NCBI GenBank assembly: GCA_902478985.1 | Contig: CABSNH010000077.1 | Span: 1 to 7,694, forward strand | DNA: 7,694 nt | Origin: an uncultured Collinsella sp. | Lineage (GTDB): Bacteria > Actinomycetota > Coriobacteriia > Coriobacteriales > Coriobacteriaceae | Direction: 5' to 3' | Shown: positions 1-6,118 of the stretch, one piece after another | How positions within the stretch are numbered: position 1 is the first letter of the stretch | How the letters are laid out: the number at the start of each line of letters is the position of its first letter | Notes under the pieces: generated by a model | Told to the model about the DNA's origin: nothing | The model's database searches: none | Seen by the model: only the letters and a program-made list of their open reading frames with translations | Program-made: the position numbers and the translations under genes

Positions 1-69
1 ATAAGAGACAGTCTCTATGCAAGGGCACATCATAGCGCGTAATTCAAACATTCACACCCTTTCCGCACC
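1..69. other. Non-coding start of the window, upstream of the repeat cluster
   Basis: No supportable coding region is seen here. The only structure is a short perfect palindrome at 4-16 (agagac-a-gtctct), with no T-tract after it, so it is not a convincing terminator. It could be a protein-binding site or chance. The octamer at 21-28 (aagggcac) is the reverse complement of part of the tandem unit at 202-209, which hints that the repeat debris reaches to the left edge, though an 8-mer can match by chance. Confidence 0.5.
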
Positions 70-196
70 TACTCATTGGGGACAGACATAAATGGCCGGC
101 CGGGTACTCATTGGGGACAGGCTTAAACGAACAGTCTTACCTAAATGCCGACAGGTTGCTCAAAGACTGGTCATTTAAGTCTGTCCCCAATGAGTA
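70..196. repeat. REP/REPIN-like palindromic repeat cluster (three copies of a 25-nt unit)
   Basis: A 25-nt unit beginning tactcattggggacag occurs at 70-94 and 105-129 on the + strand and inverted at 172-196. The 70-94 and 172-196 copies differ at one base, and the 105-129 and 172-196 copies at two. The second and third copies face each other and can fold into a long hairpin. It continues inward through cagtctt (132-138) pairing with aagactg (163-169), leaving a loop of about 24 bases. A doublet of inverted REP units around a short spacer is the layout of a REPIN. The GGGGACAG core resembles REP sequences mobilised by Y1-type (RAYT) transposases in other bacteria. That link is inferred, and no transposase gene is present here. 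The cluster lies about 110 bp upstream of gltX. Confidence 0.75.
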
Positions 197-242
197 GGTC
201 GGTGCCCTTTGTGCGGAGTAGGTCGGTGCCCTTTGTGCGGAG
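192..242. repeat. Exact 24-bp tandem duplication next to the REPIN-like repeat
   Basis: Bases 194-217 and 218-241 are identical 24-mers starting gtaggtcggtgccctttg. The match at period 24 extends two bases left and one base right, giving about 2.1 copies. The first copy overlaps the last bases of the inverted repeat unit (172-196), so the duplicated segment is that repeat's own flank. Perfect identity suggests a recent slippage or duplication event. The right end sits just before the candidate gltX promoter. Confidence 0.85.
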
Positions 243-263
243 GTTGCTTTGATGCTTTATACT
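233..263 (+). promoter_or_regulatory. Candidate gltX promoter (weak)
   Basis: The hexamer tatact at 258-263 is a fair sigma-70-type -10 box, about 40 bases before the gltX ATG. The best -35 candidate is ttgtgc at 233-238, with a 19-bp spacer, and it lies inside the second copy of the tandem duplication. Neither element is strong and the spacing is long, so this is only the best guess in the stretch. No T-box leader of the kind that controls many Firmicutes synthetase genes is visible. Confidence 0.25.
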
Positions 264-292
264 GGTGCAGTTAGACATCCATCCTGCAATCG

Positions 293-297
293 AGGAG
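293..297 (+). promoter_or_regulatory. Ribosome binding site that fixes the gltX start
   Basis: AGGAG lies six bases before ATG 304. An in-frame GTG at 265 would add 13 residues but has no comparable Shine-Dalgarno sequence. The family's conserved N-terminus (VRVRFAPSPTG) begins only a few residues after the ATG, so 304 is preferred. Confidence 0.85.
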
Positions 298-303
298 ATT
301 TCC

Positions 304-1779
304 ATGGCATCAGACGTTCGCGTCCGCTTTGCACCCTCACCGACGGGCAAGCTGCACATCGGCGGCGCCCGCACCGCTATCTATAACTGGGCTTTCGCCC
401 GCGCAAACGGCGGCACGTTCATCCTGCGCATCGACGACACCGACCCCACCCGCTCCACCGACGAGAACACGCAGATCATCCTGCGCGCCATGCGTTGGCT
501 GGGCCTGGACTGGGACGAGGGTCCCGAGGTGGGCGGCGATTTTGGCCCCTACGCCCAGACCGAGCGCCTGGACCTGTACAAGCAGGCCGCTCAGAAGCTT
601 TGGGACGAGGGCAAGGCCTATCCCTGCTTCTGCACCAAGGAGCAGCTCGACGCCGACCGCAAGGCCGCGCAGGAGCGCAAGGACCCCTTCCAGGGCTATC
701 AGCGCCGTTGCCGCGATCTTGATCCCGAGGAGGCCCGCCGCCGCATCGAGGCCGGGGAGTCCTACGTCCTGCGCATCAAGGTGCCCGAGGACCGCGGCGA
801 CGTCGTCATCCACGACGCCGTCCACGGAGAGGTGACCTTCGACGCCAAGGAGCTCGACGACTTTGTCATCTTCCGCTCCGACGGTACGCCCACGTATAAC
901 TTCGCGACCGTCGTCGACGACGCCATGATGAAGATCACCCACGTCATCCGCGGCGACGACCACCTGTCCAACACCCCGCGTCAGGTCATGGTCTACGAGG
1001 CCCTCGGCGCGCCCGTGCCCACGTTCGCCCACATCTCCATGATCTTGGGTGCCGACGGCAAGAAGCTCTCCAAGCGCCACGGCGCCACTTCGGTGGAGGA
1101 GTATCGCGACGCTGGCTACCTGTCCGACGCCTTCGTCAACTACCTGGCGCTGCTCGGCTGGTCGCTCGACGGCGAGACCACGATCATTCCGCGCGATGTC
1201 CTGGCCAGCAAGTTCTCGCTCGACCGCATCTCCAAGAACCCGGCGACCTTCGACCCCAAGAAGCTCGACTGGGTCAATGCCGAGTACATCAACGGCATGT
1301 CCGACGCCCAGTTTGCCGACGAGATCATGGTCCCCGAGCTGCACGAGGCGGGCCTCATCGAGGGCAACGTCGAGTACGGCGAGGACTGGATCGACGCGCT
1401 TGCCGCTATCGTCAAGCCGCGCACTAAGATGCCGGCCGACGCCGTGACCGTCGCCGCTCCCATCTTTGCCACGGCCGAGACGCTCGAGTATGACGAGAAG
1501 TCCGTTAACAAGGGCCTAGCCAAGGAAGGCATGGGTGCCATCCTGGACGCCGCCAAGGCCGCGCTCGAGGGTGTCACCGAGTGGACCGCCGCGAACATCG
1601 ACGCCGCGCTTGAGCCGCTGCCCGAGCAGATGGACCTTAAGAAGCGCGTGGTGTTCCAGGCCGTGCGCGTCGCCGTCTGCGGCAACATGGTGAGCCCTCC
1701 GCTGGGCGAGACCATGGCGCTCGTTGGTCGCGACGACTGCCTGGCGCGCATCGACCGCGCCCGCACGATGGCGCTGTAG
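304..1779 (+). CDS. gltX: Glutamyl-tRNA synthetase
   Basis: This class I aminoacyl-tRNA synthetase uses ATP to load glutamate onto tRNA in the cytoplasm. The 491-residue length is typical of bacterial GltX. The Rossmann-fold signature FAPSPTGKLHIGG, containing the HIGH-type motif, is at about residues 9-21. The KMSKS-equivalent KLSKR is at 254-258. Between them lie family blocks such as LRIDDTDPTRS and VIRGDDHLSNTPRQ. The C-terminal part (from about residue 320) is the helical anticodon-binding region. A CxC pair (C108, C110) and C136 match the zinc-binding insert of E. coli GltX, but the fourth ligand position holds aspartate (D138) instead of histidine. Whether the enzyme also charges tRNA-Gln, feeding a GatCAB amidotransferase, cannot be told from this sequence. 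Codons are strongly C/G-ending, as expected for a highly expressed gene. It appears to be transcribed alone, with a terminator right after the stop. Confidence 0.97.
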   Translation: MASDVRVRFAPSPTGKLHIGGARTAIYNWAFARANGGTFILRIDDTDPTRSTDENTQIILRAMRWLGLDWDEGPEVGGDFGPYAQTERLDLYKQAAQKLWDEGKAYPCFCTKEQLDADRKAAQERKDPFQGYQRRCRDLDPEEARRRIEAGESYVLRIKVPEDRGDVVIHDAVHGEVTFDAKELDDFVIFRSDGTPTYNFATVVDDAMMKITHVIRGDDHLSNTPRQVMVYEALGAPVPTFAHISMILGADGKKLSKRHGATSVEEYRDAGYLSDAFVNYLALLGWSLDGETTIIPRDVLASKFSLDRISKNPATFDPKKLDWVNAEYINGMSDAQFADEIMVPELHEAGLIEGNVEYGEDWIDALAAIVKPRTKMPADAVTVAAPIFATAETLEYDEKSVNKGLAKEGMGAILDAAKAALEGVTEWTAANIDAALEPLPEQMDLKKRVVFQAVRVAVCGNMVSPPLGETMALVGRDDCLARIDRARTMAL

Positions 1780-1802
1780 CAGCCGCGTAAACGCACGTAT
1801 CC

Positions 1803-1834
1803 GAGCCCCGTTCACCCGAGCGGGGCTCTTGTTT
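1803..1834 (+). terminator. Intrinsic terminator of gltX
   Basis: A perfect 8-bp stem, gagccccg (1803-1810) pairing with cggggctc (1821-1828), closes a 10-base loop and is followed by ttgttt. It begins 23 bases after the gltX stop and ends before the priA ribosome binding site, so it separates the two genes. The T-tract is broken by one G, so some read-through is possible. Confidence 0.8.
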
Positions 1835-1867
1835 CTGTAGACGTATGGGATAGGAGGTGCTGGGGCC

Positions 1868-4321
1868 ATGGCTGAGCAACTTTCGCTGTTTGGTTCGCCT
1901 GAACCCGAGCGGGCTCCGGTGAAGCCTGTGCCTGCCGCTGTCTCGGCTCAGCTTAAGCCTGCACCTGAGCCCATCGCCGCCTATGCGAGCGTGGTTCTCG
2001 ACATCCCGACGCGTGCGCTGTCCGAGCCATTTGCTTATGGCATTCCTCAACTCCTTGCCGACGAGGCTCAGATCGGATCAACGGTCCTGGTCCACTTTGG
2101 TAACCGTGCCGCCGCGGGCTATATTGTCGACATTGCGCCTGAGCTGGGCGACCTACAAGGCAACATCGCCCTCGACCCCGCACGCATCAAGCCCATCGAG
2201 GCTATCCTCAGCAAACCGCTCTTTACTGTCGAGGCTGCCCGTATCGCACGCTGGATGAGCCGCGAGTATGTCGCGACGCTTTCCGAGTGCCTGCGTTTGT
2301 TCTTGCCCCCGGGTGGAAGTCCGCGCGTGGTCAAGGGCGATGACGGCGTGTGGACGGTTGAGCGCCCCGCCGTCAAGCCTATCCAAAACCGCTGGGTCAT
2401 GCTCACGCCCGAGGGTTTCGACTACACGCCGCCCAAGACAGCGGTTCGCCAACGTCAGCTCATCGAGGCGCTCCAATGCGGCCCGGTCACGACGCGCGAC
2501 CTCAACCTGCTCTATAACAGCATGTCGGCGACCATCAAGGCGCTTGAAAAACGCGGTGTCGTGGTGGTGGAAGAGCGCCGCGCGTGGCGTGGCTGCAGCG
2601 AGCAGACCACGCTGTCCTCGGCGAGCGGTAAGGCGCCGGTGGCACTCACCAACGGCCAGCAGCAGGCGCTCGCGCAGATTGAGCGAGCTCGCCTGGATGC
2701 ACACGGCGACGTGGTGCTCGTCGATGGCGTCACCGGTTCCGGCAAAACCGAGGTCTACCTCTCCGCCATCGAGCGCGTGCTGGCAGCCGGCCGTTCGGCC
2801 TGCGTGCTCGTGCCCGAGATCTCGCTGACGGCCCAGACCGTCGGCCGTTTTCGCTCGCGCTTTGGCGAAACGGTTGCGGTCTTCCACTCGCGCCTTTCGG
2901 CCGGTGAACGCTTGGACCAATGGGATATGGTCGCCAGCGGTGCCGCGCGCGTGGTCGTGGGCGCCCGCTCGGCGCTCTTTTGCCCGCTCAGCGACTTGGG
3001 CCTTATCATCATCGACGAGGAGCACGAGACCAGTTACAAGCAGGGTTCCAGCCCGCGCTACCATGCGCGCGAAGTGGCGGCCGAGATGGCGCGTCGCTAT
3101 CGCTGCCCGCTCGCGCTGGGCTCGGCCACGCCTTCTGCTGAGGCCCTCGACCGCTGCCGCCGTGGCACGTATAACGGTGCCACCTGGACGCGCGTCGAGA
3201 TGCCCGAGCGCCCGGGACACGCCGTGCTGCCGACAGTCCGCATTGCCGACCTGCGCCGCGAGTTCTCGCACGGCAGCCGCTCTATGTTCTCAAAACCGCT
3301 GATGGAAGGCCTGGAGCGTGTGGTCGAGCGCCGCGAGAAGGCCGTGTTGCTGCATAACCGCCGTGGCTTTGCGCCGTTCCTTATGTGCCGCGAGTGCGGC
3401 TGCGTCCCCACCTGCAACCACTGCTCCACCGCGCTTACGTATCACGAGCGCACGCACACGCTGCAGTGTCACACATGCGGTTCGTCTTGGCGCGTGCAGC
3501 CGTATCCCGCGCCCACGAGCCGTTGCCCCAAATGTGGCAGTCGCTACCTGGCAAAAATGGGCTTGGGTACGCAGCAGATCGAGGACGCACTGCACCAGAT
3601 GTTGCCCGAGGACGTCGCCATTATTCGTATGGATGCCGATTCCACGCGCGGCAAGGATGCGCACAAAAAGCTGCTTGAGAAGTTCGATGCCGCCGATTGC
3701 GCGGTGCTGCTGGGCACCCAAATGATCGCAAAGGGCCTCGACTTTCCCGAGGTCACGCTCGTGGGCGTGGTCAATGCCGACTTCGCCCTCAAGCTGCCGG
3801 ACTTCCGCGCAGGGGAGCGCGCCTACGATCTGCTGGAGCAAGTCGCCGGCCGTGCCGGTCGTGGTGATCGCCCCGGCGAGGTCATCATCCAGACCTACCT
3901 GCCCGAGGACCCGGTCATTCGCGCCGTCGCTGAGCATGACCGTTCGATCTTTACCGACTACGACCTGGACCAGCGCCGCGACGCGCTGTACCCGCCTTTT
4001 GTTCGCCTGGTCAACATCTTGGTGTGGTCGGCGAACCGAGACGAAGCACAGGACTACATCGGGCGCATTGCAAAGCTCCTCAAGCGCCGTTGGCATGCTG
4101 CCGCGCCCGACTTTTTGCAGGCGGGGAGTGCCGTGCCGCAGGTGCTGGGCCCGGCTTCGTGTGTAATCGAGAGAGCCAAGGACCGTTACCGCTTCCATCT
4201 GCTTGTGAAGTCGCCCGTGGGGTACCATGTCTCTGATGATATCGACGCCTGCCTCAAAGAGGTGGGCTCTGTGCGCGGCGTGAGCGTGAGCGTTGACGTC
4301 GACGCCTATGATTTGATGTAA
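1868..4321 (+). CDS. priA: Primosomal protein N' (PriA), replication-restart DNA helicase
   Basis: PriA is a 3'-5' superfamily 2 helicase that recognises stalled forks and reloads the replisome. An N-terminal DNA-binding domain starts near residue 38 (YASVVLDIPTRALSEPFAYG). It is followed by a winged-helix region (about 170-260), Walker A GVTGSGKT (287-294) and Walker B DEEH (383-386). GSATPS, GTQMIAKGLDF (from 616) and QVAGRAGR (658-665) follow. The zinc insert carries four Cys pairs (C507/C510, C516/C519, C534/C537, C553/C556) plus an extra C512. At 817 residues it is longer than E. coli PriA (732), partly because of a Pro/Ala-rich N-terminal extension that opens MAEQLSLFG. QLSLF (4-8) is a perfect match to the bacterial sliding-clamp-binding consensus. 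AGGAGGT at 1852-1858, nine bases before ATG 1868, is a strong ribosome site that supports including the extension. All helicase motifs are intact. def follows 18 bp downstream. Confidence 0.97.
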   Translation: MAEQLSLFGSPEPERAPVKPVPAAVSAQLKPAPEPIAAYASVVLDIPTRALSEPFAYGIPQLLADEAQIGSTVLVHFGNRAAAGYIVDIAPELGDLQGNIALDPARIKPIEAILSKPLFTVEAARIARWMSREYVATLSECLRLFLPPGGSPRVVKGDDGVWTVERPAVKPIQNRWVMLTPEGFDYTPPKTAVRQRQLIEALQCGPVTTRDLNLLYNSMSATIKALEKRGVVVVEERRAWRGCSEQTTLSSASGKAPVALTNGQQQALAQIERARLDAHGDVVLVDGVTGSGKTEVYLSAIERVLAAGRSACVLVPEISLTAQTVGRFRSRFGETVAVFHSRLSAGERLDQWDMVASGAARVVVGARSALFCPLSDLGLIIIDEEHETSYKQGSSPRYHAREVAAEMARRYRCPLALGSATPSAEALDRCRRGTYNGATWTRVEMPERPGHAVLPTVRIADLRREFSHGSRSMFSKPLMEGLERVVERREKAVLLHNRRGFAPFLMCRECGCVPTCNHCSTALTYHERTHTLQCHTCGSSWRVQPYPAPTSRCPKCGSRYLAKMGLGTQQIEDALHQMLPEDVAIIRMDADSTRGKDAHKKLLEKFDAADCAVLLGTQMIAKGLDFPEVTLVGVVNADFALKLPDFRAGERAYDLLEQVAGRAGRGDRPGEVIIQTYLPEDPVIRAVAEHDRSIFTDYDLDQRRDALYPPFVRLVNILVWSANRDEAQDYIGRIAKLLKRRWHAAAPDFLQAGSAVPQVLGPASCVIERAKDRYRFHLLVKSPVGYHVSDDIDACLKEVGSVRGVSVSVDVDAYDLM

Positions 4322-4327
4322 CAACCC

Positions 4328-4333
4328 GAAAGG
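4328..4333 (+). promoter_or_regulatory. Ribosome binding site that decides the def start
   Basis: The purine run gaaagg directly abuts ATG 4334, which leaves no spacer for that codon. It sits six bases before the second in-frame ATG at 4340, the usual distance. Initiation at 4340 is therefore preferred, although the two starts differ by only two residues. Confidence 0.7.
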
Positions 4334-4339
4334 ATGGCC

Positions 4340-4876
4340 ATGGAAGCCAACGGAATCGTACTGTCGCCCGACCCTCGTCTGCGCCAGGAGTGCGCCGTCA
4401 TCGAGGAGATCACCCCGGCGATCGAGACGCTTGCCGAGAAGATGAAGAAGATGATGTTCGAGAACGGCGGCTGCGGCCTGGCTGCCCCGCAGATCGGCGA
4501 GCTCATTCAGCTCGTCACCATCGACTGCGACTACAGTGACAAAAACGACTACGACCCGTACGTGCTCATCAATCCCGTGATTGTGGAGCAGAGCGACCAT
4601 CTGGTGCCGTTTAGCGAGGGCTGCCTTTCCATTCCTGGTATTAGCTGCGAGATCGAGCGTCCCGACCATGTCGTCGTCGAGGCGTACGACCTGGATGCCA
4701 ACCTGATTCGCTATGAGGCCACGGGCGATCTGTTCTGCGTGTGCCTGCAGCACGAGATCGACCACCTACACGGCAACACCATGTTCGAGCGACTGAAGCC
4801 TATGCAGAGGCTCAAGGCTGTCAAGGAGTACCAGGACGCCCTGGCCCGCGGCGCTCGACCGGGCGAGACGGAGTAG
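4340..4876 (+). CDS. def: Peptide deformylase
   Basis: This metalloenzyme removes the N-formyl group from the starting methionine of new proteins as they leave the ribosome. All three family motifs are present in the 178-residue protein. Motif 1 is GCGLAAPQ (44-51). Motif 2 is EGCLS (93-97), with metal ligand C95. Motif 3 is HEIDH (138-142), with ligands H138 and H142 and catalytic E139. The length is normal for the family. A charged C-terminal tail (about 158-178) follows the catalytic helix. The start was chosen from the ribosome-site spacing; ATG 4334 would add Met-Ala. With priA ending 18 bp upstream and no terminator between them, the two genes are probably one transcript. Its functional partner fmt, which adds the formyl group, is the next gene but is separated by a hairpin element and a terminator. 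Confidence 0.97.
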   Translation: MEANGIVLSPDPRLRQECAVIEEITPAIETLAEKMKKMMFENGGCGLAAPQIGELIQLVTIDCDYSDKNDYDPYVLINPVIVEQSDHLVPFSEGCLSIPGISCEIERPDHVVVEAYDLDANLIRYEATGDLFCVCLQHEIDHLHGNTMFERLKPMQRLKAVKEYQDALARGARPGETE

Positions 4877-4884
4877 GTTTGTCC

Positions 4885-4980
4885 GTCCCCGGGGCGCCCG
4901 CCTATACCATCCCGTGCTCAAACATTCTCGCTGCGCTGCGAAACTGCGCGCGGGACGATATAGGCGGGCGCCCCGGGGAC
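4885..4980. repeat. Long palindromic (MITE/REP-like) hairpin element between def and fmt
   Basis: Bases 4885-4906, which start gtccccggggcgcccg, are a perfect 22-bp inverted repeat of 4959-4980. Pairing continues imperfectly inward: tcccg (4910-4914) pairs with cggga (4951-4955), with more pairs and a G-U wobble to about 4920/4945. That leaves a loop of roughly 24 bases. The arms contain smaller palindromes (ccccgggg 4887-4894, gggcgccc 4892-4899). No T-tract follows, so it does not look like an intrinsic terminator. A 96-bp, near-symmetrical element with no open reading frame, placed 8 bp after a stop codon, fits a non-autonomous mobile repeat or a strong RNA stem that protects the 3' end of the priA-def mRNA. 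Which of these applies cannot be settled from one copy. Confidence 0.75.
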
Positions 4981-5056
4981 TACGTTGACGCTGCTTGTCT
5001 CGCCCGGGTGCCGTTGGGCCAGGGAGGGGCGTCTTCGCTGATAATTGCTTTGTTGG

Positions 5057-5086
5057 AAGAGCTGCTTTTATTGCGGCTCTTTCTTT
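5057..5086 (+). terminator. Intrinsic terminator after def
   Basis: A 9-bp stem, aagagctgc (5057-5065) with gcggctctt (5073-5081), contains one G-U pair and closes a 7-base loop. It is followed by tcttt and a further T-rich run. It ends the priA-def unit about 180 bp after the def stop and argues that fmt-rsmB has its own promoter downstream. Confidence 0.7.
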
Positions 5087-5180
5087 GGTTTTGGGTATAT
5101 TTGTTCTTGTTGAAATGTTATTGCGGATGGGCTGGTGACTTGGCTTTCCGCTGTTATTTGTAGCCGTCTCGGCTTTGGTT

Positions 5181-5188
5181 GAGGGGAG
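5181..5188 (+). promoter_or_regulatory. fmt ribosome binding site, possibly within a hairpin
   Basis: gaggggag lies nine bases before ATG 5198 and is a good Shine-Dalgarno sequence. cgtctc at 5165-5170 can pair with gagacg at 5186-5191, which would partly cover this site. The stem is only 6 bp with a 15-base loop, so any effect on translation is speculative. Confidence 0.6.
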
Positions 5189-5197
5189 ACGTTCTTT

Positions 5198-6118
5198 ATG
5201 CGTATTGTGTTTATGGGTACGCCTGATTTTGCTGTGCCTTCGTTGACTTCGCTCGTCGAGGCTGGGAATGAGATTGCGCTTGTTGTTACTCGTCCCGATG
5301 CTGTTCGCGGACGTGGTAAAAAGTTGGAGCCGTCTCCTGTTAAGGCCAAGGCGCTTGAGCTTGGTCTGCCGGTTGTTGAGGCTAATCGTATAACGCCTGA
5401 GGTTGTTGAGGCGCTCCAGACTGCCCAGGCTGACATTTTCTGTGTGGCTGCTTATGGCTGCATTTTGCCCGATGAGGTGCTGCATATGGCACCGCTCGGT
5501 ATTGTGAATGTTCATGCGTCCTTGCTGCCTCGATGGCGTGGAGCCGCTCCCATTCAGCGTGCCATTCTTGCTGGTGATGAGGTTGCTGGCGTTTCTATCA
5601 TGCGCATCGGGCATGGCGTGGATACTGGTGCTTATTGTGCTCAGGCTTCCACGTCGGTTGCCGGTAAGCATGCTGAGGCACTGACTATGGAGCTTGGCGA
5701 GCTGGGCGGCAAACTGCTTGCCGATACGCTTCCTTCTCTTGCCGATGGCACCGCCGTGTGGACTGAACAGGATGAGGCGCTCGTTACCCATGCTGCCAAG
5801 ATTTCCAAGCTGGAGATGCGTCTGGATCCGCAGATGGCTGCGCTCGATTGCGTGCGTCATGTGCTCGCTTCGTCCGATACTGCGCCTGCTCGTTGCGTGA
5901 TTGCCGGCAAGACCGTGCGCGTGCTCGATGCTGCGCCGGCTGATGTGTCGCTTGGCGAGGGTCAGGTTCTCATTAAGGCCAAGCGTGTTTTCCTTGGCCT
6001 TTCCGATGGTGCGGTTGAACTGCTCGAGGTTAAGCCCGATGGCAAGCGTGGTATGGCCGCTTCTGCTTGGGCTGCTGGGCTGCAAGGCGCCGATCTTTCG
6101 TGGGGTGTTCTGTCATGA
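5198..6118 (+). CDS. fmt: Methionyl-tRNA formyltransferase
   Basis: Fmt transfers a formyl group from 10-formyl-tetrahydrofolate to the methionine on initiator tRNA, the step that def later reverses on the finished protein. The 306-residue length is typical. The N-terminal Rossmann domain opens MRIVFMGTPDFAVPSL and carries the loop VRGRGKKLEPSPVKA at about 36-50. The catalytic block NVHASLLPRWRGAAPIQ (104-120) contains N104 and H106, and D142 lies in HGVDTGAY. The N-x-H spacing and the 36-residue distance to the Asp match E. coli N108/H110/D146. The C-terminal OB-fold tRNA-binding domain runs from about 205 to the end. Codons end in T far more often than in gltX, priA or def. The stop overlaps the rsmB start (ATGA at 6115-6118), so the two are probably translationally coupled. 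Confidence 0.97.
   Translation: MRIVFMGTPDFAVPSLTSLVEAGNEIALVVTRPDAVRGRGKKLEPSPVKAKALELGLPVVEANRITPEVVEALQTAQADIFCVAAYGCILPDEVLHMAPLGIVNVHASLLPRWRGAAPIQRAILAGDEVAGVSIMRIGHGVDTGAYCAQASTSVAGKHAEALTMELGELGGKLLADTLPSLADGTAVWTEQDEALVTHAAKISKLEMRLDPQMAALDCVRHVLASSDTAPARCVIAGKTVRVLDAAPADVSLGEGQVLIKAKRVFLGLSDGAVELLEVKPDGKRGMAASAWAAGLQGADLSWGVLS

Larger units (their letters stand above)
4877..5197. other. def-fmt intergenic region (321 bp)
   Basis: This gap holds a long hairpin element (4885-4980), an intrinsic terminator (5057-5086) and the fmt leader. From about 5041 the composition turns T-rich compared with the GC-rich genes on the left. A possible -10 hexamer tatatt lies at 5096-5101, just after the terminator, but I find no good -35 at the right distance. 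The fmt promoter is probably in 5087-5180 but is not assigned. Short open frames running into the gap from def in other frames show no recognisable protein and are not called. Confidence 0.7.

Noticed and set aside
265..303. GTG 265 as the gltX start, adding 13 residues
   Set aside because: It has no ribosome site, the extra residues are not family-like, and AGGAG sits at the proper distance from ATG 304.
1..303. CRISPR array, from several repeats in a short space
   Set aside because: There are only three units in mixed orientation with unequal spacers, which is a palindromic repeat cluster and not a regularly spaced array.
337..1344. Long - strand open frame opposite gltX
   Set aside because: It is antisense to an intact gltX with repetitive Gly/Val/Leu/Asp-rich content and no start context or motif.
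2153..3271. Long - strand open frame opposite priA
   Set aside because: It is a shadow of priA codon bias with no domain recognised.
3290..4765. A 491-codon open frame on the - strand opposite priA and def
   Set aside because: It lies antisense to two genes with complete, recognisable motifs, has no family signature, and its frame avoids stops because of the GC-rich third positions of the sense genes. It is a shadow.
4741..5163. A 140-codon + strand open frame crossing the end of def into the gap
   Set aside because: It is the wrong frame of def followed by the palindromic element and T-rich leader. The hydrophobic tail near its end reflects the T-rich sequence, and no ribosome site or homology is seen.
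4766..6085. A 439-codon open frame on the - strand opposite def's end, the def-fmt gap and fmt
   Set aside because: It runs through the palindromic element and antisense to intact fmt, has a biased Arg/Ser/Asn/Thr-rich composition and no recognisable domain. The T-rich codon use of fmt explains the lack of stops.
6067..6114. ATG 6067 as the rsmB start
   Set aside because: It would overlap fmt by about 50 bp. ATG 6115 gives the common ATGA overlap and a family-like N-terminus.
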